A stretch of 64,000 nucleotides of DNA from Tethya wilhelma. Lineage: Eukaryota > Porifera > Demospongiae > Tethyida > Tethyidae. Under the pieces are notes generated by a model. That model saw only the letters and a list, made by a program, of their open reading frames with translations, did not search any database and was not told the DNA's origin. Where the stretch lies: NCBI GenBank assembly GCA_964030475.1, contig CAXIPT010000007.1, positions 5,375,727-5,439,726 on the forward strand, read 5' to 3'. Both the position numbers and the translations under genes were made by a program. Within the stretch, counting starts at the first letter, position 1, and each line of letters opens with the position of its first letter. Shown here one piece after another: positions 13,737 to 24,500 of this stretch.

Positions 13737-13976
13737 TATATTCCCAATACAGTAGTACTGGGTACACAAGTAAAAAAAAACATTGGAAATGTAATGATAC
13801 ATAGGAATGGCCAAATCGTAAAAAGAAAGCAAACAAGATGGAATGGCTGTTTGAGCGTGTGCAAAATTCTTCCTATGTGGGCTGCATGTAGTACTCTCTT
13901 TCAATGTTGAGTCCCTCATGTTGCCCATAGGAATAATTCTTTACACACTCTGCCAGCCATTCCATCTTGTTTGCTT
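13737..13976. mobile_element. foldback element, cut by the N gap
   Basis: Carries AACATTGGAAATGTAATGA and AAGCAAACAAGATGGAATGGC; the second word returns in inverted form at 13958-13976, just before the gap. It is the same family as the complete palindrome at 19205-19490. It begins next to a CAGTAGTACTGGGTACACA end like that of the 18.4-kb element. Confidence 0.7.
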
Positions 13977-14058
13977 NNNNNNNNNNNNNNNNNNNNNNNN
14001 NNNNNNNNNNNNNNNNNNNNNNNNNNNNNNNNNNNNNNNNNNNNNNNNNNNNNNNNNN
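13977..14058. other. assembly gap (82 N)
   Basis: Run of N inside a foldback repeat. The right edge abuts adapter sequence. Confidence 0.99.
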
Positions 14059-14089
14059 GTCGGCAGCGTCAGATGTGTATAAGAACAGT
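14059..14089. other. Nextera transposase adapter remnant
   Basis: The stretch GTCGGCAGCGTC followed by AGATGTGTATAAGA matches the Nextera read-1 adapter with its mosaic end, apart from a small change near the end. It directly borders the N gap, so it is library sequence left in the assembly, not genomic DNA. Confidence 0.93.
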
Positions 14090-14268
14090 ACGCTTGCATT
14101 GACCTTTGAACTCAGATAAAATTAACCCGATGTGCACTACATTTTAACACATGGTTATTTTGGCGGAATCTCACTCGCCCTCCTTATTTTCGTAGGAAAT
14201 ATTGGCAAGGGAGGAGCCTGGGAACAAGGCTAGCAACGAAGTAAAATAACATCTCTGTGTGAAAGGGA

Positions 14269-15393
14269 CTAACCTGGACCTACACATAGCACTGTCTTTG
14301 ATCCAGGTGCAATTTGAGTTCTTCCGGCATCCTTAACGATGTGAGCATTCAATCCTAAACTGACAGCATCAGATGCCACCTTCAAGCTGTCAAAATGAGA
14401 ACAAACTACATATCATACAGCTATGCAAAGCTTAGAGACAGCACAAAAGGACAACTGCTACTTGCTTGTCAATAGCCCAGCTCCCATGTTCTCAATGCTA
14501 ATGTGTTCTCACACACCCACTGGAAATACATTTCCAGAGAGAGAGCCTGGGAACAAGCTAGGCTAAATAGCTAATTTATATGGTCACATAACTCACAATG
14601 TTGGTTCATCGGGAGCCTTGACCACCACCTTCATGCAACCAGTGTATTCCCATCTCTTCAACATCTATAGCACACAGTAAAAATGAACACCACATAAAGT
14701 TGTTAAAAATTTCGGCTATACTCAAGCATGGTTCAAGTAGTAAGATAGTCTCGCGTAGCCAACCCATCTCTAATTTTCCCTCTGTCCTAACTCTGAGAAA
14801 GAGAACAGCTGGAGTGGAGCCAAATATTAGAGAGGAGAGGGACTGGCTACGTGAGACTAGTATTAAGATGAGATATGCCATTATGCTAATGGTACCTCAG
14901 GATTTGTTCTCAATAACTCTTTATAAGCTCCTATAGCTGCATGACCACACTGCATAAAGATGAAACAAAAGACTGGTATAAGCTTGAACCAACTTACACT
15001 GAATGGGGTATGGGAAAGCCATACCTGTGCTGCCACTTTGCCTTTCCCCATCTTCAAGTCATTTCGTACGACAAGAACCATCTTATACTCACCCGACACA
15101 CGATCTGCACTCAAATCTAACAACCTAGGACCCTGCACATGTGCACACAACAACTGAGCTAGGAGCAAATGTAATGTTAGTTTTGGTACTATCAAATTTA
15201 TATGGTAAAAAGGTACACACATACTGATACATACAGCTGGTGATGGTAGGTGGGTATTTCTCCTTCTTGACGCCAGGAGAGCTCCAATTAGAATGCCACA
15301 TCCTAGCCCAACTGTGAGTGCAATTGTAAGTTGAGCGGTGTTGGAATTTTCAAACATTCTCCTTGTCACTGTGAAACCTCTCCTTGACCACAT
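14269..15393 (-). CDS. PTRH2: peptidyl-tRNA hydrolase 2 (PTRH2/Bit1)
   Basis: Five exons: 15393-15235, 15132-15025, 14949-14896, 14664-14597 and 14386-14269. All phases join and the product is about 168 residues, close to the ~179 of the human protein. PTH2 enzymes release peptides from peptidyl-tRNA; animal PTRH2 is also known as a mitochondrial-outer-membrane anoikis factor. Family signatures are plain: [20 protein letters not shown], then [20 protein letters not shown] and [15 protein letters not shown]. Residues ~20-41 form one hydrophobic segment ([19 protein letters not shown]), the expected N-terminal membrane anchor. The ATG at 15393 gives the anchor a short Arg-rich lead. The start lies 115 bp from the MVK start on the other strand. 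A MITE sits in intron 3. Confidence 0.93.
14747..14861. mobile_element. short foldback MITE (TAGTCTCGCGTAGCCA family)
   Basis: TAGTCTCGCGTAGCCAACCC at one end and its near complement (GGCTACGTGAGACTA) at the other. A second copy lies at 15973-16056 in MVK intron 2. It is located in PTRH2 intron 3. Confidence 0.75.
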
Positions 15394-15508
15394 GGGTGCG
15401 TAATATACGGACTAGATTACGGGAATATGTTCAATAGAATACGGAGGTCTCGTGGTGTGCTTTTCGTGGGACCATCCAACATCAGCTGATGAATTATAAA
15501 TTTCAAAG
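15394..15508. promoter_or_regulatory. bidirectional PTRH2/MVK promoter region
   Basis: Only 115 bp separate the divergent start codons of PTRH2 (minus) and MVK (plus), so both genes must draw on this interval, at least in part. I see no clear TATA box in a canonical place; ATTATAAATT at 15493-15502 is too close to the MVK ATG. Confidence 0.6.
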
Positions 15509-18343
15509 ATGTCATCTGAAGCTCCTCTAGTCTTTTCTGCTCCGGGAAAGGTCATTCTTCACGGAGAACATGCTGTTGTTCATCAAAAAGTAAGTGTTGA
15601 GGCGTAAAGTGCGTGTGTATCATAAAGAGGTGGGGCTGATATGATTTTTTTTTCAAATTTATGCTTTTCAGCCTGCTCTAGCAGCTAGCTTGGACCTTCG
15701 ATGTTTTCTCATTCTGAAACGGACTACATCTGGTTCTATTTCTCTTGGTGTCCCTGATTTGAAGCTGGAAAAGAATTGGGGTGTTTCTGATCTAGCAACA
15801 AAAGTACGACAAATTTCAGACTGCGATGAAGAAGAGACGGTTAAACTTCAACTACTCAAAGAGCTGTCTGGGATCAGTACAAACGATGAAGCACCACCAA
15901 CAGTTGCAGTAGCTATGCTAGTATTCCTTTACCTTCTTGTCAGTATATATGACGATAAACTAAGGTAAGTAATAGTCTCGCGTAGCCAGCCTCTCTCTCA
16001 TTTTCGTGGAGCTAGGACAAAGCGAATATTAGAGAGGGTGTGGCTATGCAAGACTAGATAAGTAACTAGTGATTATCACAATTATAGTCACAGTCTTGTT
16101 TGGTAAGCAAAATCAACATAATTTCACGGTTGGCTCAATCGATCAATAAAATTTTTCTCTCTTTTGTAGACAACTGCCCGGACTCTGTGTCACTGTGTTA
16201 TCTATCTTACCAGCTGGTGCAGGTTTGGGCTCATCAGCTGCCTACTCGGTGTGTTTGGCAGCTGCTTTTCTAACCGACAGTGGTAGGATAGCGATGGATG
16301 AACAAGAGGATGGCACTGCACCAGCGATTCAAGAGAAGGCTGATCAGAAAGAAAAAGGAAAAGAGTTCCTACCTTGTGTAGTTCGTGAAAAGTTGAAGGA
16401 TTTTGATGTGAACATGACCAGTTCAATGGTTTGTAACTGTTGTTGGAGTAGAACCAACCAAGATTTGATAAATAGGTGGGGACTGCAAGCGGAGAAATTG
16501 ATTCATGGTACGCCATCAGGCATTGATAACTCCATCAGCACATTTGGTAAGTTTCTAGTTTCATTACTTTTTTTGTAGCACTGACCATTAATCTATTGTA
16601 TATATACTGATGAAGATGATACATCATTACATCATGCATTCAGTTTGTTCTTGATCCCAGATGATATGCATAAATTATAGACTGGCATATCTTTGCATAT
16701 TAATTTGATGTCACATGATTGTCATGCCTACATGTATATAGGAGGAGCCATTCGGTTTCAATCAGGAACCATTGACCACTTGGAAAGGTATAGTAATTAT
16801 ATTGCTGGTGTTGAAAAAAAAAAGCTATTCTACATGCATGCTTTTAATACACAGAATACCCAGGATTAAAATTCTTCTCATAAACACAAACGTTACACGG
16901 AGCACAAAGAAAATGGTTTCTGGAGTACGAGAGAGATATGAGAGAGTAAGAAGCATGCATGCCTTGATCCCATAGATGTGTCAGAAATAATATTGCTAGG
17001 TTAATAATTCATGATTGGCTCCATTGCTATAATCATCTTCATGCAGTTTCCTACCGTGATTTCACCCGTGATGGATTCCATCGAGGCAGTAGTAGATGCA
17101 GCTCAGAAGTACTTGGAGCTGCTCAGTGATGGACACCAACTCAATGGTGAGGAGGAACAAGACACTTACCAACGAATTGAGGTGAGGTAACCTGCTGTAT
17201 ATCCATATGTATGTTATTAGCAAAAATATTAATGTTGCTTATGAAGGATTATTATTGAAAAGGGGTTTCAAGCTAGTGTGGCTGCATTATATCGTATGTT
17301 GGATGTCGTATGTCGTATATGTTGTATGTTGAATGTCGCATGTCGCATGTCGCATGTTGCATGTCGCATGTCACATGTCATATGTTTATGTCGCATGTTG
17401 TATGTCGTATGTCGCATGTCGCATGTCGCATGTCGCATGTCGCATGTTGCATGTTGCATGTTGGTAGGTATTTGGTAGTAATAATAAGCATAATAGACAA
17501 CATGAGAAGCATAATAGGCAGATTTTGGAGCATAATTGGGCCATTCTTTGAGCTGCTCAGCATAAAAGAAAAGAAAATAGGCAGAGTCTTGAGCATAATC
17601 TATCAAGGCCTAGGTATGTTACACATTGATAATATTATGGTCTTGCATGCCTCTCTCCTTAGGCTATGATTATACAGGCATAGGTGCATACTAATGTATA
17701 GTGTAAGTATAATGTGGGACTCAGACTAAATACTGAGTTCAAAAGTCTCTTCACTTTAGCTATTTTGTCTCATGCACTCCATTAAACCGTGCAGGAGCTC
17801 TTCGTTATAAACCAGCATCTCCTCAACGGTCTTGGAGTAGGCCATCCTTCTCTTGACACTGTGTGCAAGATAGCGAGAGAATTTGGTCTGTGTGCCAAAC
17901 TGACGGGAGGAGGTGGGGGAGGGTGTGCCATTGCTCTCTTACCACCAGGTAACCATAGCAGCTAGCTCAGTGATGGAATATTTTACTGATTAATGCTTGC
18001 CATTACTATAACTATCGTGGATAGTTCATGCTATTATCTTATAGCTTAATTTGTAGTACATTTATGATTAAATCAGGCCTTTTCCACTTTGGTTATTAAT
18101 TAATTGTTAGGCACAATGTGCGTGGAAGTCCTAGTTTACAAAACTAATATCTTTTTCTTACATGGTTTATGAAAATTATGAGGCCATCAGGCTAGCTTGT
18201 GCTTTTGGTGTACTCTTTTTGCAGGTTTTCCAGAGACCAAGCTCACACATTTGAAGACTGCACTCAGTGAAACTGGATGTGATTGTTGGACTACTAGCAT
18301 TGGATCACAAGGGGTCACTCAACACAAGTTCAAACAAACATAA
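15509..18343 (+). CDS. MVK: mevalonate kinase
   Basis: Eight exons: 15509-15589, 15672-15964, 16170-16546, 16742-16787, 16855-16945, 17047-17181, 17795-17948 and 18225-18343. Phases all agree and give 404 residues (human: 396). It phosphorylates mevalonate with ATP in the isoprenoid/sterol pathway; it belongs to the GHMP kinases. Visible signatures: [15 protein letters not shown] at residues 11-25 (with the family Lys), the ATP-binding [24 protein letters not shown] with the catalytic Asp, and the C-terminal LTGGGGGGC glycine loop. Introns 2 and 6 hold a MITE and a minisatellite. The gene is intact, so the enzyme should be active. It is tail to tail with SHPK. Confidence 0.96.
15973..16056. 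mobile_element. short foldback MITE, second copy
   Basis: Begins TAGTCTCGCGTAGCCAGCC and ends with the near complement GGCTATGCAAGACTA, in MVK intron 2. It is about 30 bp shorter than the copy at 14747-14861. Confidence 0.7.
17290..17465. repeat. CATGTCG minisatellite in MVK intron 6
   Basis: Array of 7-bp units (CATGTCG with CATGTTG and TATGTCG variants). It stays open in several frames and so yields false ORFs of Met-Ser-His-Val-Ala-Cys type. A related array occurs at 19750-19890. Confidence 0.9.
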
Positions 18344-18404
18344 TCACACATAATTATAATAAACAAAACAAAATGCATTATTATTGTATACAGTATAAAA
18401 TTTT

Positions 18405-18850
18405 ATTCCCAGTACGGTAGTACTGGGTACACAGGAATGGCACGGATGGCCCATTAGCGCAATACAAATATTCACGCGAATAACTCTGCAAAAACTGAGC
18501 GCTTAGCACTAAATGGCTTCTTAAGCTACTATTTAGCTCTTTCTCTTTCTAATGAGCCCAAAAACATGGCCTAAAACCATCGCTAAAGTAACAAACACAA
18601 ACATGCCAAACCTCCAAATTTCTCCATCTTCTTCTTATTCTTCTTCTTCTTCTTTTTCTATCTTGGCTCAACTTTTCTCAGAGACCATTCACTTTTAGAA
18701 GCTGATTCTTGAACGAATGAGCTTGGTTTCTTCAGGAACAGTCGCTTTTGCCATCGGTTTTTAGCGACTCTCATTGAGTAGCTAGATACAAGGCGAAAAG
18801 CGCCTCCTCCATATGGCCGCCATTAATTTCTACACTCATGCATAATTCAT
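18405..18850 (+). mobile_element. MITE-like repeat with CCCAGTACGGTAGTACTGGG end
   Basis: The first ~155 bp are the inverse of 11775-11935. The element starts at the palindromic end just downstream of the MVK stop. The right boundary is unclear; I see only a (TTC)n-like patch and unique DNA. Confidence 0.6.
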
Positions 18851-19204
18851 TAGCTTCTAGAAAATTCGAATTGACGACCCTTTCCACACACAAAAGTGTG
18901 CGTTATTTGGAATTCAAATGCAAGTTGCCTGGAACTATTTTGTGATACCTGGATGCTCTTGCTCTTCTTAAGAAATGAATCAGGACTTTGATTATCATAA
19001 CATATAGAAAGGCAAGTAAATCTTATGATACAGCTCCTGCCTCCAAATCATGCAAATGACTGAGATGTGTGTTACACTTCAGTATCAAGCAGGCTCAGTA
19101 CACAACTTACTGAGCAGCCCGGCCACAGTCTAGCTGGCTTGCCAGACTACTAGCTTAGTAGCTAGCTACACACACCAACTCAATTGTGATTTGTAGAATT
19201 ATGG
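18851..19204. other. intergenic, no gene seen
   Basis: AT-rich sequence between the 18.4-kb repeat and the foldback at 19.2 kb. No splice-bounded open frame or RNA gene was recognised. Confidence 0.6.
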
Positions 19205-19490
19205 AAAAATGAGAACAAACAAGTACAAAAAACATTGGAAATGTAATGAGACACAGGAATGGCTAAATCGTAAAAAGAACGCAAACAAGATGGAATGGCT
19301 GGAGTGTGTAAGGAATTCTTCCTGTGGGCAAAATAAGAGACTCAATAAGGAGATTGTTAAATGCAGCCCATACAGGAAGAATTCTGCACACACTCCAGCC
19401 ATTCCATCTTGTTTGCGTTCTTTTTACGATTTAGCCATTCCTGTGTCTTATTACATTTCCAATGTTTTTTGTACTTGTATAATATAGTGC
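19205..19490. mobile_element. near-perfect foldback element
   Basis: Arms of about 110 bp are inverted copies: AACATTGGAAATGTAATGAG to TAGGAATGG-like words on the left and TTACATTTCCAATGTTTTTT on the right, around a centre near 19345. Both arms hold GCAAACAAGATGGAATGGCT or its complement. The RNA would form a long hairpin. No coding capacity. Confidence 0.85.
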
Positions 19491-19533
19491 TATACATATA
19501 TAGTTTTCATACTGATGATTGTCAATGTTATTG

Positions 19534-21413
19534 TCATGCATGTTGGGTAGCTGCCATTGCAGCACCTAGAGGTGCATCTATGTTGTCCTTGACAACCAGT
19601 GGGAGCTGAAATACACCATTGATGTGTTTCTGAAGGACATTATTTCGCTGCAAGGTTGATCCACTACCAAGTATCTGCTTTATCTATTGTGTGTGTGGGG
19701 GGTGTATGTGAGTGTAATAGGCAGAATCTTGAGCATAATCCATCAAGGCCTAATGTCGTATGTCGCATGTCGCATGTCGCATGTCGCATGTCGTATGTCG
19801 CATGTTGCATGTCGCATGTCGTATGTCGCATGTCGCATGTTGCATGTCGCATGTCGCATGTCGCATGTCGCATGTAGTATGTTACACGTTGCATGTTGTT
19901 TACCTGTAATTCATGAAAAATCTCCCGTGGCATCATCTTTTGAAGATTCTCAACGATTCCCCTAAACATGGCACTACTGACTTCACCAAGCTCAAGATTC
20001 TTTGGCTCTATGCTGGAAACACTTCCCCTCACATTAGGCTCATGTCTCTCGCCCCAGAGAGTCACATCAACATGAAGAGATGGGTCCAGCTTTGATCGGG
20101 AAAGTGTGATCAGCTTGTCGTAAATCTGGCTCTCTTCAGGAACATCTTGAACACCCAGAGCTTTCATCCAACTCTGTAATGTCTCCACAAAAGTAGCAAC
20201 AGCATTACCGCCTGCTAGTGCTGCAGCCACAAGTAGAGTGTCTCCATTGAAATAGGGTACTTCCAGGAGAGAAGGCGGTGGGGAGAGCAGGATTTGAGAT
20301 GGCTGCAATTTTTGGCCATCTTTGTCCGAAGGTTTGATCACTGCCAGTTGGCTTGCACTACCTATGTTCAAAACTGTGTGAGAATAAAGAATAAATAAAT
20401 AAATAAAACCATCCATTATATTCTGGGTACTGAGCTCTGCTTCGCCAAATTTTGTCAAAATAACTGGCTATATACAGTATGCATGTACCTGCGTCATTTG
20501 TAGATGGTTGAGCAGCAAAGATAGAACATTGTAAGTCTCCCATGGCTACTCCAACGGGTGTTTCTTCCTGGATGCTATTCCACTCTTGACACAACCTTCC
20601 AGCAACTGATGGAGCTGACACCACATGTGGTAGCAAATGTACAGGGAAACCTGAATCTTTTAACCTAAAAATAAATGACCACCAACAAAAATACACTAGG
20701 TTATAACTGGGTATACATTTGAGTTATAACTAGCTATGTATTAATTGACAAGATTTATATTACAGGAGCTAGATTAACATTACCCAGTTATAACTCAAAC
20801 ATACCCAGTTATAACCCATTTATAACTTAAACATAACCTAAACTTATATACAGTAACAACAAGATATAACTCAAACGCACAATTATATCACACAAACTTA
20901 CAGCACTGACTCCCATCTTTGTCCTTTAACATCAAAATATCCCCAACTTGTTGCATTTTGTGCCGACATCACAACTTCTTTCTTGCTACTACATAGCAGC
21001 CACACCAACAGATCCATGATCGTACCCGCACGGTCAAATTTCTCGACAAACTTCGGAGAATGCTTCTGCAGCCATGCTAACGTAGCACACCCATAGCCAG
21101 TACTTATCTTAATAGATTGTTCCGTTTTCGGTAGAGAGGATAAAAAGTCAGTTCCACAGCGACCATCTTGCCACGTGATGAAGGGACTGAATTGTTCTTC
21201 ATCGGGAGAAGAGTCTGGTGGCGTGCTGAGAAGCGAAGACAAAGTCACGTCACTTTTCCAAAGGACGCATCCATGCATTTGTCCACACACACCAATGCTG
21301 GAGACATTCTTTAAGAGGTGAGTATCGAAAGACTGTATACAGCTCTGAATACATGCAAGTACATCCTTCACATTTCTCTCATAGGCATTCTCAACAGCTG
21401 AGCAGGAAAGCGA
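19534..21413 (-). CDS. SHPK: sedoheptulokinase, first exon not found
   Basis: Four exons in one frame: 21413-20902, 20664-20489, 20373-19904 and 19674-19534 (432 residues; the human protein has 478). The enzyme is a FGGY-family kinase that phosphorylates sedoheptulose for the pentose phosphate pathway. Recognisable text: CGQMHGCVLW, FITWQDGRCGTDFL, GYGCATLAWL, AGTIMDLLV, NATSWGYFD, SGFPVHLLPHV, VGVAMGDLQ, LLVAAALAGGNAVATFVE, LGERHEPN and the C-terminal GSGSTLQRNNVL. The ATP-loop exon (usually GIDxGTTSVK) is absent from the 155 bp up to the transposase gene, and I did not find it further upstream. Either the transposase gene sits in intron 1 or the gene is 5' truncated. The last intron holds a minisatellite. 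Confidence 0.88.
19750..19890. repeat. CATGTCG minisatellite in the last SHPK intron
   Basis: Same 7-bp unit as 17290-17465 in the neighbouring MVK gene. The words GCATAATC-ATCAAGGCCTA lie beside both arrays but on opposite sides. Confidence 0.88.
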
Positions 21414-21567
21414 CTAGAGACAGGAACGTTGCATCATAGGAATGTTGCCACAGGAACGTTGCCAATTAAACGCACTTTAACCTTTTGTCACGTGAAGTTG
21501 GCATGATTCAACCAGCTATTCAGCATGGTAAGTTAAAAAAGTATTTAAGTATTAAATAACTCTGTGT

Positions 21568-24500
21568 CTATACATTGGTGCGCTGTAGTTTAGTACAATT
21601 GAAGCAGAACCATGTGTCATCTTCTTGGGGTTCTTGTGAAACTTTGGCACATTCCCTGCAAGGAGCCATGCCCGAATCGGGTCAATCATTGTATACAGAT
21701 GCAAATACTAGTAGTCATGCAATGATAGATATTTACCAATGGAACCAGTGGTCACACATGTCACAAGCAATCATATTTTGTCTACTGTTGCAGGAGCCAC
21801 ATGTGGTACACAGCCATGATGTCCGCACTTTATGAACTGCAGTGTTGGTGGTAAGTGTGAAAATGTAGTATAATATATGTATAGCGTAACAGTACATTAT
21901 TATAGCAAAATTTAATATTGATGAGTGGTTTCTATAGTACCAGCCCTACAGCCATTTGAGAGTATAATTCATTACTGTAAATTTTCACTAAAGCCTAACA
22001 TGCCTATGATATACCTGCCGTGGTAATAGTCTTGTTTGCTTCAGATGTGAAATACTTAGATGCACTTGTCAAATCTTCAGAAGTAACATCTAAGATTTCT
22101 ATTGGAGCATTGTTCAGTTCAACATCGTTTAGGACACCATTTGTATCAATTAATGTGCCAGTCTTAACCAGTTCAAATACTGCCTCTTGTGAACACAGAA
22201 GTGATAATGTGCCTGAAATGTGTGCAAGTATAGTGGTATAATTTTATGGTTAAAAATATTACCTTTAATTAAGCTGTTACTTTTCCTAATATTTTTACAA
22301 GTACTTACTGAGGCAAGACTGTGAGATGGCTATGTTGGCATGCTTTTTAGTCAACATCCAGGTCTCAATATCCTTCTTCTGTTGTATTGAAGGTTTACAA
22401 AGTCTGACCCTAGCTGTTTTTCTCTTACGTTTGGTTGAGTAAAAAGGACGTTGACGTTGAATTTGTTTGTTTGATGGTTCACCACTGGTAGCCGTTGACT
22501 TTGCATGCTTTGACACCTTTATTAAGCTGATACATGAATCGATGTGCTTCTCGATACTTAAGAGAGAATCCATATCATTGATAGAGTGAATATCAGCAGC
22601 TACAGTTGAAAGTTTGTACAACATTCTATCCTTGATAGCCAAATGTCCACCAATGATTGAAGGGTTTTGCACTGATTGAAACAATGAAAAATGATCAGCA
22701 ATATTTGTACTAAAAGTTGTATTTTGGTGGGTCGATGGTTTCAGATAGCGTGTCACTAAGTGGACATGCTTACAAATTGTACCATGTAACAATGAGTCTG
22801 GACAGGTACATGTAAATGTGTGTACACATATTGAGCAAGGTTCACATCTCAGCTTGCAAGTACTGTCATTACATGGGGCTTGTTGTTTCTGTACAATATA
22901 TACCTTGTCTGGTTGACTATTTGATTTTACACTCCATTCATTTGTATTCAACTGTGATACCTGGGATGTGCTTAGCACCAAGCTTAGTCTGTGACGTTTG
23001 ACTATTGCTGTACTTCTTTTTGTTGACTTTCCCTTTTCATGCTTCATGATTCTATCAAATGCTTTGTCTTTCGCATACTGCAGGAGTACATGAATACATG
23101 AATCCATCCTTTTGTTGACTCGACCTTTGAGATATATGTGCTTAAGTACTCTGTGAAATGATTCAGCGTACATGTTTGTGTTGATACCTGCATTTTGTCT
23201 GTAACACCCTGCCCATTCTTTCTTTCTATTAACATAGTACTGAATAAAGTAAGTATTAAACTGCTTCAGTGTGTTCTCCTCTCTCCATGTCTTTAACGTT
23301 CCGTCCAATAGCAGCTCAAACTTATCAACATTCATTTCTTCCATAAGTACTCGCAATGTGTGATACACCTGAGTCTGGAGTTTGGGTTCTTTAATGTAAG
23401 AAATATTGTTTCGCCAAGCCCTGTCAACATGCCATGTACATAGAAGCTTTTTGGGGTTTCCACCAAATGTTGCAATCCATGATGTGTAATATTGCTCGGC
23501 CATGTCACTCATAAACCACGTTGGTGATATTTGACCAGTGCGTTGCTTTAAGTGGTAAAAGAAATTTTGTAGAAGTATTCCATCTTCTCGGTTAGATATG
23601 CACCAACCTCCTGGAAACCCCTCCCCATACTCATCCACCACAAGCACACTAATCAACTGAAAGTTGTAGCTATTTGTCCCATGAGTGGCATCCACACATA
23701 CCACTTTGTTATTGCCGCACTGCTGCAATACTTCAGCTTGTAATGGTGTTTGAATAACAAGTGCGAAGTCATTACTACAGAGACCATTATTGACTCCAAT
23801 GTCTGCGGTTGTTGTACCCTGTTGTTTATAGAACAATACAGGATTGCTGTCTCCTCGAGATTTCATTTCTTCCACCCAAGCATGGACACTCGTGGCATCA
23901 TCTGCATGTCTCTGTTCCTGTCGTATGCTGAATGATCTCTCGATGTTATGAATATCCTTTTTTGTTAAAAGATGCAATCTGTGTAACTGCGATGCTACAC
24001 TGTCTCTAATTTTGTCAAGTATATTATCCAAACTAACTCCCTGAGCAAGTAAACCAGCAATTGCTAGCCTGTCATTGTTTGGGATTCGAATGTGTCCTAA
24101 AGCACAAGAATGCCCATAATGAGTTTTAACTAAATCTACTTTAATTTTGTTGTTTTCATTGTACTGTACTTGTAACCCTGCTGTACAGTGTGCATTAATT
24201 TTTGAACTGCCTTGAGATTTTATGGAACGTTTGCCTACACCTTTTGAAGCAAAGTGTCCGCTTCTGTTACAGTAGTAGTACGATAGTTTGGTATCATGAA
24301 CTACTTTATGTCCAGTCCCTCTAATGAACCATGAACATGTTCTTTTTTCAAAGTCTACCTTCCAAGTATCGAATTCTATATGCAGAAAAAATTATAATTA
24401 TAATAATATTATGATTATAATAGTTATCAAAAGATATGTATACACAAATTTTAGCCCCGCAATTGACAATGTGTAGTTATTTAACATACCTTCAACAGAT

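Noticed and set aside
17268..17669. Open frames rich in Met-Ser-His-Val-Ala-Cys on both strands, and a CRISPR-like look
   Set aside because: They come from the CATGTCG minisatellite. Units are 7 bp with no spacers, so it is not a CRISPR array, and it lies in an MVK intron.
21421..21540. First SHPK exon directly upstream of 21413
   Set aside because: The only ATG there opens a 12-codon frame with no ATP-loop motif.
22816..23935. Short plus-strand frames inside the MULE gene
   Set aside because: Shadows of the 24375-22309 exon on the other strand.
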